Shown here one piece after another: positions 46,703 to 58,990 of a stretch of DNA of 64,000 bases. The position numbers were made by a program, and so were the translations under genes. The notes under the pieces are model-generated. The model made no database searches, was not told where the DNA came from, and was given only the letters and a program-made list of their open reading frames with translations. How positions within the stretch are numbered: the stretch's first letter is position 1; each line of letters begins with the position of its first letter. The stretch comes from Cryptomeria japonica (Eukaryota; Streptophyta; Pinopsida; Cupressales; Cupressaceae), in the NCBI RefSeq assembly GCF_030272615.1, contig NC_081405.1, positions 473,112,008-473,176,007 of the forward strand. The letters run 5' to 3'.

Positions 46703-48831
46703 ATGGGTTCTTCTAAGTTTCCTCTCTTAACTCCACATAACTATGCTACTTGGAAAATTGATGCATAGAGTAAACTTATGGAAAAAGGACTCACTCATTA
46801 CATTGATGGAACTATTGTTGCTCCAGCTGATCCTAAGGCTGATCCAATTGGTCACTTAGATTGGCTCACTAAAAATATCATGGCAATTGTTACCTTAAGA
46901 AAGTATGTATCAAAGGATCTCATTTTTCATATTGAGAAGTGTACTCTAATCAAGGATGCTTGGCAAAAGTTTCAAGACTTGTATGGTCAAGTTGATGAGA
47001 TTAGGGGATATCAGATTGATAGTGACCTCACCATGTTAGATCCCAAGAACTTTGATACTATACAAGATTATGTCACTAAGGCAAATGAGTTGAGGGCACA
47101 ACTCAAAGATTGTGGCATTGATAAGAAGGATACTCAATTGATATTCAACTTGATAGGCAAGCTTCCACAAGAATATGCAGCATTTGTTTCTAGTTTCCAA
47201 ACCCATAGGATGACAATGGGTTCAAGCTACACAATGCCTACATTTGATGCTTTCAATGAAATGTTGATGATGGAACAAACTAAGTTGATAAGCATGGGCA
47301 TTCTTAAGGCTTCTAAGTCTCAAGCATTAGTGGCAAATCAAGGGAACAAAGGAAATCAAGGAAAGGACAACTCAAACAAGAAGAAATGGCAATCAAAGCC
47401 TAAGGACAAAACATCATCTTCTCCACAACAAGGAGATTCATCCTCTTCCAAGAGAGATAATTCACCAAAGAGGGAAAGACCTACTTGTGCTTATTGTAAA
47501 AAGATTGGTCATGAGGAGCATCGTTGCTATTCTAAGAAGATTGATGAGCTCACACATATCATCAAAAAGCATAACATTGATTTGCCTAAAGTCTACAAGA
47601 AGGATGATTCATCAACTTCCACTTCCTCACATTCAAAAGGAAAAGGGCAAGCATTCATGGCTTCTACAAGTGGAAAGACTCACTCTTTTGGAACAAGAAA
47701 AGGAAAAGCTCTATGTGCTACTACTAGTCATGATTCAGAGAGATGGCTTCTAGATTCAGGGGCTTCTCATCATATGGCATCTTCGCAGTCTATGTTCTCT
47801 ACATTTGAGCCTTGCACCATGCCACAGATTTTGATGGGCAATCATACATACATGGATGTGATTGGGAAAGGATCTATTGACATTGGGGATAACTCCTTCA
47901 ATGATGTGTTGTGTGTACCCCACTTGACAAACAATCTCCTTTCTATCTATCAAATCACACATGGCGCAACTAAGAGAGTTGTGGAGTTCACACCTGACTC
48001 AGTTTTCATTAGAGACATGGAGACTAGAGCTATCATTGCGACTGGGGTGGTTGATCATGCATCTCAGTTATACTCCTTTTCAGATTTTGTTGATGATGAT
48101 GATTTCACATTTGATGATTCTACACATTATGATCACACTTATTGTGATAGTTCAGAATTTGAGGAGAACTTTGGACACTTGAACATGGGGATTCTCACAT
48201 GTGAACCCGTTCTTGAGTCTTGTATTTCATCTCCTCATATTGATATCTTATCACCTATTGCACCTGATGATGCGGATAGTGCGACAGTTTTGCCTTCATG
48301 TGATTCAGTGCAGCAGTATATTCATTGTCTTCCAGCTTCAGATTCATGGGATGATTGCTTGACAGATATTACAGGTTTGTTTGTGGAATCCTACATTGCA
48401 GATTTGGGAGACATCATTGATGACATTCCTCTTCTCTTTGATGAAGGTGATCCTTCTTCGACTTTTGCGAGGGCACACTCTGACCCTCTTGTTCATTCTC
48501 TACATGATCATTCTTTCGAGGTTGACATGATTGTGGATACTTATGTACAGCAGTTGGAGGAGGTCTCTTTATGTTTTTAGGAGACATGTGAGTCTTTGGA
48601 ACATGTTCTACATCCATCTCCACTAGATCTTGGAGTGCCTTTTTCAGCAGTGTGGCACAGTTTACCACCTTTGGAAGGGGTATCCTTCAGCATCGACATG
48701 GGGACACTTGAGCAGTTTTCAGAGATTCCTTTCATGATGAGTTTTCTTCATACATCTTCCCTTCATGATTGGGGAGACTTCATGGATACACCTTTGTTTT
48801 TGTTTCTTCTTAAGGGGAGGAATGTTGTTTG
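46703..48831 (+). CDS. Copia C Gag-protease with unfamiliar C-terminal domain
   Basis: The start is ATG at 46703 (MGSSKFPLLTPHNYATWK, the usual copia Gag N-terminus). There are in-frame TAGs at 46766 and 48578; otherwise the frame is open for 709 codons to the TGA at 48829. Order: Gag core (about residues 1-210, with WLTKNIMAIVTL and YVTKANELRAQLKDCG), a lysine/serine-rich linker, zinc knuckle CAYCKKIGHEEHRC (about 47485), a second linker, and protease WLLDSGASHHM (about 47746). About 95 residues after the protease motif the sequence turns into an Asp/Ser/Cys/His-rich domain of roughly 245 residues (from about 48090) where GAG-pre-integrase and integrase are expected; only FGHLN at 48171 recalls that region. 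If both TAGs are read as sense or are mutations from CAG, one protein results. Confidence 0.85.
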
Positions 48832-49203
48832 ACGCTCGTGGAGCAGTTTCTTCATACATCGAGCTTCTATCATTGGTGCAGATTCTTCATTGAGGGGGGG
48901 TCACAGTTTGACTTCTCTTCTTCTCTCATATGGGGGGGGTTTTTTCCTCACAAGGAGTATTGTTCTTCACATACTTCTATGAGAGTTCTCTTGTATGTTT
49001 TCATCTCTCTTTTGGGGGAGGGTTTTTTCCCATTGGGTTTTTCTCTCTTTCCCCACTTTGTGAGAGATTTTATTGCATTGGTTTGCATGCATTTGAATTT
49101 GTACATGGGTACCTAACATGGCCTCGTAGCCGGGACCCATCTTGCATTGCTTAGTTGCATTGTAGACTTAAGTGCATTCCCCTGAGTTGCACTTAAGGGG
49201 GGG
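48832..49203 (+). other. Copia C 3' untranslated region and polypurine tract
   Basis: Several G-runs embedded in T/C-rich sequence ('gaggggggtcac', 'tggggggggtttt', 'tgggggagggtt') and the tract 'aagggggggg' ending at 49203 beside the 3' LTR. Confidence 0.7.
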
Positions 49204-49693
49204 TGTTGGTGTAAATAATTATTCATCATGGATATTATTACACTTACTTAAGTTTACTTAGGATAATGCATTTCATAGTAGTTTGGATATGAGACACTTG
49301 GGTGTTTGTGCCACATTGGGATAGTGTGTGTAGGAGAAATTTCACCTTTTATGGTGTTGATCTTGTTATTACACTATCATATCCACTTATTGTGGAGTGA
49401 TAATTCCACCTTCGGTGGGTGATCCACCTCATTTGGACTATTATATTATTTCTCCTACCTACCCACACCTATTTCTTACCTACCCTTGTTTTTCATTGAG
49501 CCACATGTCATATTTGTGTGCTCATACATCCATATGGCCTTGCCTATATAAGCAGGCCTCTATTCATTGTATTGTTAATCCAGTTGATTATTGTTGATCA
49601 TTTCTATTGATGAGAATACAATTTATTCTTGTCCTATATTATGTCTCTATTTTGTACATTTCATTGAGCTCTTGATCTTGGCAAAATCCAACA
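49204..49693 (+). mobile_element. Copia C 3' LTR
   Basis: 490 bp, 4 bp longer than the 5' LTR because of an extra actt near 49247. Otherwise nearly identical. Confidence 0.92.
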
Positions 49694-50078
49694 GAGTTAT
49701 GTTGAGAATCATGCTTTCTTGTTTAAAACATTAATTTTCCTATTGCCTAACATCATGTTAGACAGTGGGATTGCAGATGTTGACTCTACCGAGGTACTTT
49801 GGAATGAGATCTTCTATGTAATAGAATCTAGTCCTTATAGGTATCCCAATTTGGTTTTTGAGGATGATTTCTTTTTTGAGTTAGAAGAGAGGAGAGTGAA
49901 GACTTGCCACGATGGTATTCTAGTCTAAATCATAGTGGTGTAGTGACAACTTCGTGGGATATTCCTGAGTTTGACTTGGGATCTTGGGATCACATTAGGC
50001 TTCATTCTGGATTAGTCAAGTGTATTTGAGGTTGAGTTGGTATTGCTTGAGGGCAAGCAATCTTTAGAGAGGGAGGAC

Positions 50079-50980
50079 TGTAATGTCCCTCTTTTATGCT
50101 TTCCAAAATCCTCTAGGCCTCCAACTTTCGGGGACAGAAACATCTTTATCAGTTTGGAGTTTGAGTATTGGCATTGAGTTTTTAGGGTTTTTGTCGAGTT
50201 TGTTGATGTTTACCAAGAGTGGTTTCAAAATGTCGGGTGCATTCTAAACATCATGGAGGAAAATTCTATTTTTTGAAAGTGTTTATTTTGAGTAAGTCAG
50301 ATCTCTAGTGAGCTCTTGAGTATTATGATGTCTTCAGATTTCACTTTCAGACTATTTTTGCATTTTCCGTACTTACAATTGGTTGTGTGAGAAATAATTA
50401 ATAATGAAATATTTAACTTTAAGTGGTTGGAAAAGCATAAATTAAAAGACAAATTAATCATTTATAAGGTGGATGTAAAATTGACTAATGTCCTGAAAAT
50501 GTTAAATAATTAAAGAAGGTCAATTTTAATGAGCAATAAGGATTATTATTATTAAAAGGCGATTTAAAATATTAAATTCTCGAAAATTTCTAAGGAGTTT
50601 ACAAAATGTGATTGAGGCATCTCATTTCATTCATTTTGGTTATTTGATATTCTCTAAAAACCACCGATGTGGAGATTGAAAATGTATGTTCAATTACAAC
50701 CCTAGGATGAAAACCCCATGACAAAGATTGGGTTTAGTGGTGAAAGATTCCTCCCTAGCCGATACAATAAAACCCACTCAAGGTTTTAGTTTGCATGGAT
50801 AAGGATTTGTAGGTGGAATTATTCAAGTTTCATGCATGTTTAAATTGATTGAAGTTTCACAATTTGTGAAGTATTGCAGGCACACAAATTGCCAAGAATA
50901 TTTGCAAAGAATGTGGGAGTTTTTAGGATGGACAATGGGCACCATTTTGATGAAGATTGTTGAGTAATAAGTTGTGTGAA
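50079..50980 (+). mobile_element. LTR, TGTAATGTCCC family
   Basis: Starts TGTAATGTCCCTC directly after a purine tract (agagagggaggac), so it is probably the 3' LTR of the element that houses 43215-50078. Similar to 28054-28232 over its first 150 bases. Its right limit is not defined; the next family member starts at 50981. Confidence 0.6.
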
Positions 50981-51840
50981 TGTAATGTCCCTTTTTGAGG
51001 AGTAGTCGGAGGTGACCATTTAGCCTATTTTATTCTCATAGGCTAAAGTTAGACTATAAAGGAATAAATTTAATTCATAATTTAATGTTATTTAATAAAG
51101 TGCATTTTACGGGTAACTTTATTTATTGGACTTTAATGAATTATTTTAAAGAGGGAATTTAGAAAGGTCTTCGGGAAAGTTCCATGGGTTATTATAAAAA
51201 GAGATTTTCGAGCTCATTTCTTCATGCTTGGTTTATTTTCTCTATTTGGATTTTGAGAGCTTTTTGTGGCGCATAACTTCTATGATGAAAATGCTTAGGG
51301 AAAGTCAATTTCAGTAGTGAAAGATCTACCCTAGCTAGTTATAGGCAGAGTCATACAAATTTCACATTTGGATTCAAATGTGGATGTTTCATGAAATTTG
51401 TGAATTCTTGTTCCAAGACAAATTTCTGGATTTCAAGGTTTGAGAGTTGCCAGGAGAGTAAGATTCATTTCATTCTTGGGTCAATGATGTTTTAGAAGCT
51501 TTGGAACAAATTATAATATCATATGTCGATGCCATAGATTGTTTCAGTTGGGTGATTGAGTTGGCAAATGCCAAATGTATTTAGATGCCTACATTCATCT
51601 TGGATGTGGAAGGTATTTTGTTCGTGATGGGCATAGAACTTGATAACCTTGTTGGACATGGTGTTTAGTGGCCTTGTTGGTGCATGGAAGCATAGTTGTT
51701 GGGTGTCTTTTCCCCATTCTGTGGTGTGAGACTATATTCAGCAAGTCGCAGCTCCAAAGGGTAGACATACTGACCATATCGTTGTTATTATGGCTATAGC
51801 ACAATTATACCCTTTCGCCAAAGGAGGAAGATAATTGTAA
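50981..51840 (+). mobile_element. Second LTR-like sequence, TGTAATGTCCC family
   Basis: Starts TGTAATGTCCCTT, with paired 'tagcctat..ataggcta' motifs at about 51022-51045 and 'cttcgggaaag' at about 51168, both matched in reverse complement by the solo LTR 1228-10262. The end and target duplication were not identified (the left flank is gtgaa). Confidence 0.5.
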
Positions 51841-52198
51841 TTGTTAGTAGGTGGATGTGGGGACTTTTGAATTGTTTTGGGGAGTCAGTAACAGTAGATA
51901 AAGTTTGATCATTGAGGCATTGGAAGTTCATGTTGGTTGAAAATTTTGTACACTTGGGGAAATATACAAAATTGTGGTTTCAACCACAATGTGTGAGTAA
52001 AACTCTCCTAATTAAGGGAAAGCTCCCCCTATCTAACTACAACTTTGAAAATAAAATAGGATGGGACAACAATCTTTCTTTTTCTTTCAAGAAAGACAAT
52101 ATCCTTTTCTCTTCACAGAAAAGTGATAGCGATTTGATATAAAACAGCAGTAACAACTTTCGAAATGCAATGAGAGAAAGGAAATGAAGTTTCCTGAA

Positions 52199-52675
52199 AG
52201 CTCAAAGACTTCCGTCACTTCCTTCGGGACGGGACAGCAATATCAAGCTCAAAGACTTGATTATGTGAAGTCCTATCTACCCTTTTCTATACTAATTCTA
52301 TCAAGAACAAATTATAACAGCTCAAAGACTGGAATATCTTATTCTTTTCTACTTAAAACAATGGGAAGTAGTATAAGCTCAAAGACTCACAGCTATTTCT
52401 CACAAAATTTGCTTCTAAACTCTCTTAAGAATAAGTGCAAGCACAAAGACTTACAGCTCCTCTCAAAACAATATTTATTCTAATTTATATTAACCTCAAA
52501 TACTTGTAGCACAAAGACTGCAAATCAAATTCGATTAAGTTCTTTGAAGAAAAACTTGCAAAAAAGATAATATAGAACACAAACTCAAGTATGTAGCACA
52601 AAGACTCAAAGCTTGAGCAATTTCCTTCTATTCCTTTCAATTCTTGAATTCACACATGAAAGCTCAAAGACTTCT
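52199..52675. repeat. Spaced agctcaaagactt repeats
   Basis: Eight copies of 'agctcaaagact' or 'gcacaaagact' at about 52201, 52248, 52321, 52378, 52442, 52510, 52597 and 52663, spacing 47-87 and mostly near 65 bp. Sequence between copies is unrelated. A minus-strand TATA-like CTATAAATAC lies at about 52745-52756, so the repeats would be in the 5' part of a minus-strand transcript, as AAGTCTTTGAGCT. Confidence 0.75.
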
Positions 52676-52739
52676 TTTCTGTAAATTTGGCAGAGTTTTT
52701 GCTTGCTTTCCCAAAAGATAAAGATTACAATAGACCCCT

Positions 52740-54698
52740 CAAGTATTTATAGGAGAGGAGTCATGAGAAAAAGGTGGGAGGATCCCAACTAACTTGAGAA
52801 ATTCTCTCAACCACCAAGACTTATTCAATAACTAACTATGACTTATTCCAACTACAGACCTAATTGAACACAACTTGTAGTTGCTTTACATGTAATTACA
52901 AAAGTGCAAGTAATGAGATAACTTGCAATTACAAAGTTTTTTTTTTTTACATGTAACTTGTCAAAACAAAATTACAAATGCATAACTAAAACTATTCTAT
53001 GTGTCTAAAGAGACGACTCTAACTGCATCATCCTTTGTCTGTGATGATCTTCATGTTGCTTCAGGATGCTAGAACTTGAAGTATTTAGGATCAGTGAAGG
53101 CGTCTTGAACCGGAACGAGAATTTGTATCCTTAATGATCTTTGTGTCCTTGGCCAACGAACTTCAACCTTATCTTCTTGCTTGGGGTAGTACTGGATTTT
53201 CAAGAGGGAAAGGGTTGCCTTCCTCTTTTCATGTTATGACCATCTTTGTCTTGAAAGCATTCTATGTTCTCAACCATGAATTGTTGTTGTATCTCTTCTT
53301 TGTATCATCCTCCAATCTTGAAATCTGCTTGCAAAATAAGGCCCATGCTTTAATCCATTGATTTGGTAGATCGTGTGTGCAAACCGGACTGACAAGGGAA
53401 GAGATAAATTGATGCAAAAATGGGCTCACAAGTGAATTTCGGGTTTTGGAAGCTGTGTTACATGTGTGGGAAAAACAAGAGCATTAACTTGCAAATGTGG
53501 GGAGCAAACATGCAACTTCATATGCCTAATGGGTAACTACAAGTTTTCACTTGTAATTGGACCTTTAAAACTCATTTTCAAGTGTTTTTTGAGTGCATTT
53601 TGGACCAAGTTCGGGTTCTGGATGGTTGACTACAGGTAGATTTTAAATGGGGAAAATGAATGAAGGTGTGAAAGGTATGTACGGATGATGACAATAAATA
53701 TGGATGAAAATGAAAGGATTTTGAGAATGTCGTCTTCAAGAAAATGGGAAGAACTTTCCACATGTAATCCGGTTCTAAAAACCCGATTTTGAAAGGACGG
53801 GTATTTTTCATCTTTGCAACTTGAAATTTCAACAGAAGATGGATAAATTCCTATAACCATAAGGGAAGAACAATTATTTTCATCCAATGTGTAATCGGGA
53901 TATAAAATCCCGAATACAAGTAAAGAGGGAAAATGGGGAAGAACAATGCAATTCACAAATTGCTATCAAAGGGGAAAATCTCTCTCACAAAACTGATTTT
54001 TGGGGGCAAAACCAACATATACACAAATTTACAACTAGAAAGGAAAAACAAGAAGACAAGAAAACAAGAAAATGAAACAAGAAAAGAAAAGAAATCATAC
54101 CTTGCTTCAAACTGAAATGGCACTTCAAAAAGATGATCAATATTTGAAAAAAGGGAGGAAAACTCTTAAATAGAGATTAACCGTATTCCAAAACCCTAGC
54201 CACGTTTTTACCAAAACGCCATGGGCAGCAAAACGCTTTCCAAAAGCATGAAGAATCGGTCAAATAATAACTTCATCCTCCATGCCTAGATGAAAGAAGC
54301 CAAAACGACTTAGGAGAGGTATGATTCGTGGCATTTGAAGAAGTAAAACATGGCATTTTCAAAAACGTTTTTTGCTGTTAAAACGCCTTCAAACCAGCAG
54401 ACAAATCCACCAAATGGCATGAGAAGAGTTTCAAAATGCATGAAAATAGTAAGGAAACCTAAACGCCTTTCTCCTCCAAAGATTTCTCCACAAAAATCGG
54501 TGGAAATTGTCAACAAAATCCTCCAATATTGCTGGTCGGGTTTTTGGGAAAGAACAACAAGTTTCATTTTACATGTAATAGTGAAAATCGGGTTTTAATT
54601 CCCATATTACAAGTTTAAAATGTTACTTTCCTCTCAACAAGGCAAAATTGGGTCTTAGAAATCCAATTGCAAGTTTAAAGTTCCTCAATTTACACTTT
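52740..54698. other. Non-coding element DNA with scattered hairpins
   Basis: No coding sequence recognised. Inverted repeats such as 'aatcgggatataaaatcccga' (about 53895) and 'ccggttctaaaaacccgatt' (about 53768) recur with variants near 54585 and 54645. In place, upstream of the ORF at 54699, they resemble the arrays ahead of the GL ORFs. Boundaries of the element were not found. Confidence 0.4.
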
Positions 54699-56259
54699 AT
54701 GGACAAGGAAGAGGTAATAGCGGACAATATTGTCTTTGAGGGTCTTAATGGAATAGACTGCAGGAATTGGTGGGCGAAGACACCTCACGACGACCTAATA
54801 AAGAAAAATCTTTGCCACGCACAGGTACATTGGGCGGTTCAAATGCCAGTTTTTTGCATAAAAGATTTTGAGGTAGTTTTGTGTGCCATGATTGGCACCT
54901 ATGATAGATACCGCCACCAGTCTGTATTTGACTACCAGCACCAGTGGATAACAAGTTCCTTTACGACAAGCGAGTTCAGAAGGGTTTTTGGCTTACCTTG
55001 GGTGAAAGGGAAAAAAATTGATACTTCGTAGAAAATCACTCCAGATGTCCGTGCCACCGTGCTACAGTTGATGTTGCGGGATAACCTCACAAAGGCAAAA
55101 AAAGATAGCCTCAAAAGTGCAAGTAAGAGTAGGGGGGTAAAGAAAGCATTTTTGGCGAAGGGAGTATGGAGATGCTTGTTGTCCGTAGTAAAGAGTCGCC
55201 TTACAGGTGCCAGCTGCGCGTCGGACATAGCTATCGCACAATTTGTGTTGATGAATGGGTTGCACAATGAAGTGGTGTATGATTGGGCATCATTGCTGGC
55301 GGACCGGATGGACGAATTCATGACCCTCGAGTATAAGAAATTTTACATGCCACATCACGCCATTGGGTTATTTCTTGATATAGTCCGCACGCAGATTACC
55401 CCAGGCTCACAGCCATTGGAGCCACAAGGTCGTGTTGCACCGAATCAGTCGCCTATATTTTACTGGTCGCATTTGGATGTCTTGGCATGTGCGCTAAAGC
55501 ACGGTTGGGCAAGAAAAGGAAGAAGCCTGCCATGTTAGAGACGGAGTCCGAGACAGATGAGTCTGACGCAGAGGAGGAGGATGCTGATAGCGGCAGGGAG
55601 GAATCCACCGACACCTCCTAGGTGAGCGGAGGGAGTTTCCGGTTGGCGGGTAGAGGGGGTGACTAGTTGCCCAAAGAGGAGGCAATGGAATCGGTAGGCA
55701 CAGAAGGGTCCGCACTAGCCAGTACTGCTCTAGCATCGCACCCGGCTCGGGTCCATTTTACACCATCACGCCTACCGGAGACTTGTCAGTTGGTGGTGCC
55801 ATAGTCATTCAGGACAGTTAGCGTAGTCACCACGGTGCCAGTACCTAGCTTTGGGCAGCCTTGGGTGACGATCGCTATGACACCACCGAGGGTCTAGACC
55901 ACAGCAGGGATCGACACTGGGGTGGCCTCAGTTCAACAGGATGGGCCGAGTATCTTGGTGAGTGAAGGGGCCTCCATGGAGCAGGATGTGCCAGTGTGCT
56001 AGGTTATATGCAGTAGGTAATGATGGAAGCAGGCACTCTCCAGGATGACCTCAGTGCTTGGTTAAGCCGCTACCAGCTCACACTCGTGACACCTCTAGGC
56101 AAGGCTGCTCTATCTCCAGGCAGGGAGATGCATTCTCTGGATATCATTGATCTCGATGAAGGGAGTTCTCCCAGTAGTAGGGCACTTCAGAGGGCTGCTT
56201 CACCCTCGTCGGTTGTAGTAACCAGTCCCTACAGAGAGGAGGGGATGACTGTGGGAGTG
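54699..56259 (+). pseudogene. Second unknown element ORF, 5' part, cut by GL-F
   Basis: Chosen start: ATG at 54699 (MDKEEVIADN). The first segment runs to a TAG at 55029; then the frame continues from 55032 through VLQLMLRDNL, KGVWRCLLSVVKSRLTG and IAQFVLMNGLHNEVVYDWA, followed by FYMPHHAIGLFLD (55340-55380). After a frameshift near 55520 comes an acidic tail (ESETDESDAEEEDADSG), then several TAG/TGA-interrupted segments, and from 56020 a serine-rich part reaching the insertion point at 56259. The [hydrophobic]-G-x(4-5)-WA..FxM arrangement resembles the WA..FxMSS block of the GL ORFs, so a distant relationship is possible, but the N-termini differ. No retroviral enzyme motif. Coding resumes at 63719. 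Confidence 0.65.
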
Positions 56260-57939
56260 TGTTGATGTGGATGAAATCGCATTGCTGCAAACTCCATATG
56301 GCCAACGCAGAATAGAATAGCCGACTGATTATCCTACTCTCTCTTGAGATAAGGAAGTCTCTAATGTTGTTTTCTAAGTTTGATCAAAGGAGACTACCTC
56401 AAGGTTTCTTTTGTCAGGTCTTGACTGCGGGATCTCTCAGTGGCTTGATGTGTTTATGCTGGAAACACAAGGGGGACTTACGTTTAACTGGCAACAAGCT
56501 AGTCTGCTGTGATTCTCGAATTACGCAATAAAGAGCAAAAGGAAAGGGTTAGGAGATCTAAAACTAACAACACGGGTATGCGGGTAGACGGATTCAACAT
56601 AACCAATTCCTGCTTGGCCAGAATAGCTCACAACCTTGCAGGAACGGTGCAATCTTCAAAGGGACTTGGAAGATTTTCAGACTGGAGACGCACGGCTAAG
56701 CACCCAATTCTGGCGCAGCTCAGACGGACACCTGCAATTGAACTAAGCACAATTGAAGGCTCAGGTTAACCACACAAAAGGATACACAATCAGCATATCC
56801 TCAGTGGTATGAGCCCGAATCTATCAAATACCTGCACACCCAAAACATAAAGATCTATCTAAAATGTTGAAAGAAACCATGCAAACAGGATGAAAACAAG
56901 ACAATAAACACCAAATCAATGTTTATATATTGATCTCATCTGCCTATTACAACAATTTCTGCAGCATCTCTATGCTACTGCTAAGATCTAACCTATTCTA
57001 ACTCTAAAATCTAACTATCTAACCATCTCACTATCTAACAATCTCCAACTATCTAACAATCTAAGCCTTTACAAAAGAAAGGCCTCTGCCTTTTATAGAT
57101 ATTACAATTTTGAACCGAAGGCTAGGATGGACTACATCCAAGGGTCCTGATCTGCCTTCCAGAAGCTGGTAGCTTTGACCCATGCCGAATTAATTCTCAG
57201 TTATCCAACCAGCAACTATCTCAACTACCAACCACTTTTAGCTTTAATTCAAGTTTATCTGGTCTTCTTGGTGGTTGGGAATAGTTATCCACAAAAATAT
57301 CTTGCACGGGACCCATAGGCAGTTTACAATAAAGCAGTTTCAGCTTTTTAGGAATTGAATTCCTTGAATTAAATCCAGCTGTGCACTTTCTTGATAATGC
57401 ATAAACTTGCAGCATTCAGAGTGTTCTTGGTCTTTAGTCCCGATGGTGGACTTCATCTTTGTTCAGCGGCACGATTCCCAATGTTCAGTTGTTCTTGCGC
57501 TCCTGCATCTTTTCTTTTCCAATCTTTAGCGCCTTCCTCGATTTGCGATCCTTCCTCGATTTGCGTTTCAGGTCTTTCTCCTGGTTCTTCGATGACGTCC
57601 TGCGATCAACCAATTTCACTTAATTAAATTAATTTGGAAAATTAAATAATTTAATTTTATCAAACATTAAATTTAATTACGACGTCTGGCTTGAGAAGCT
57701 CTTTGTGAGATGTATCTTGAAAATGCTTCTCTTTCTCTTCGATTGTGAAATCTGATCCTTGGTCTTTTACTTCTGCGTGATTTTACCTTTGGAGTCTTGG
57801 GCGTTTTGAAATCTTCTTATGGCGCGATTCTGGAGGTTTGAAGAGCTTCTGCAAATTTTAAAACTCTAACTCTCATGCTTTTCTGGTGAATTTCGGAGAA
57901 AGGAGGGAACCTTTTGTAATTTCATCATATTCTCCAACT

Positions 57940-58990
57940 TAGCCTCCCAGGGTCCGAAATTGGCGTTTTAAGTGAAATTTCGGACCATTTGGGGATTTTG
58001 CAACTCTTCCAAATATTAAATTTCGGCCCCATGGTCCGAAATTGATGTTTTGGGCGAAATTCGGAGCTCTTGGGGTTTCGTACAAACTTTTAAAGCATTT
58101 TCGGACCTAAAGCACCCTTTTGGGAAATTTCGGATTGTTTGAACCTTGCAACTTCATCATTTTCAGACCTCCTGGCGTTTTGGAATTTCGTGATTTTAAT
58201 GCCAAATTCGGAGCTAAACGCGTTCGCAAATTTCGGAGGTTTGAAGGCATTTTAACCCTCTGGCGAATTTCGGAGCGCTTGGGGTTTTTGAGACTTAGGC
58301 TTTTGGCGAGTTGAAAGACTTTCGAACTTTCAAACATGCTTCTCAATAAACTTCGGGCCCTATGACGCCTTTGTTCGCAAGCTTCCGCCTTTTCGAATTT
58401 CGGAGCTAAAGGAGTTCGCAAATTTATAACAAACTTCGGAGCTGGGGGGGGACTTTCGCGATTTCCTTTTTATCTTTCATTTTGGAGCTAGGGTCCGAAA
58501 ACAAGCTCTAAGGCGAACTTCGGACCTGGAGGAGCTTTACAAGATTTCGCACCTTTATACCTTTTTTTTTCGATTTCGCCCCATGGTCCGAAAATAAGAA
58601 CCTTAAGCGATTTTCGGGGCTTTCACAATTTTCGCCAACTTTGGAATTTTCGGACGTTAAACGCCTTTTGTCGAATTTACCCAGATTTCGGACCATAAGG
58701 CATTTTTCGCAATTTTAGAAGAATTTCAGACCTATAAACACGTTTTGCAAATTTAGAGGAAACTTCGAATTTCGGCCCGAGGGTCCGAAATTGGTGCTTT
58801 AAGTGAAATTCGGACCTGAAGGCACTTTTGCAATATTTCACTTTTTCGGACCTCCTGCCAGTTTTGTCAACTTTTTCACTTTTTGGCCCAGGGTCCGAAA
58901 TTGGACAACTTAAGTGATTTTCGGACCTCTGGGGCATTTTCGTAACTTTTGAACTTTTTCATATATTCACCCCAGGGTCCGAAATTGGGC
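57940..58990. repeat. ggtccgaaatt / ttcggacc array of GL-F
   Basis: Repeated 'cc(c)agggtccgaaattgg' near 57949, 58031, 58491, 58573, 58780, 58889 and 58976, mixed with many 'tttcggacct' in the opposite sense, so pairs can fold (for example aatttcggccccatggtccgaaatt around 58018-58042). Spacing is irregular, mostly 80-110 bp. Occupies the same place in the unit as the other GL arrays. Confidence 0.8.

Larger units (their letters stand above)
44640..49693 (+). mobile_element. Copia C: complete Gag-protease-only Ty1/copia element
   Basis: 5' LTR 44640-45125, PBS at 45126, ORF 46703-48831, purine tract 'cttaagggggggg' before 49204, 3' LTR 49204-49693. Perfect duplication gagtt at 44635-44639 and 49694-49698. 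The LTRs differ by about eight substitutions and one 4-bp duplication (actt) over 490 bp, about 98 percent identical, so insertion is fairly recent. No integrase, RT or RNase H is present, so it would need enzymes from a partner element. Confidence 0.93.

Noticed and set aside
28054-50980. LTRs at 28054 and 50079 as the two LTRs of one element
   Set aside because: They share only partial similarity and are too diverged to be a pair; 28054 is truncated against copia A.
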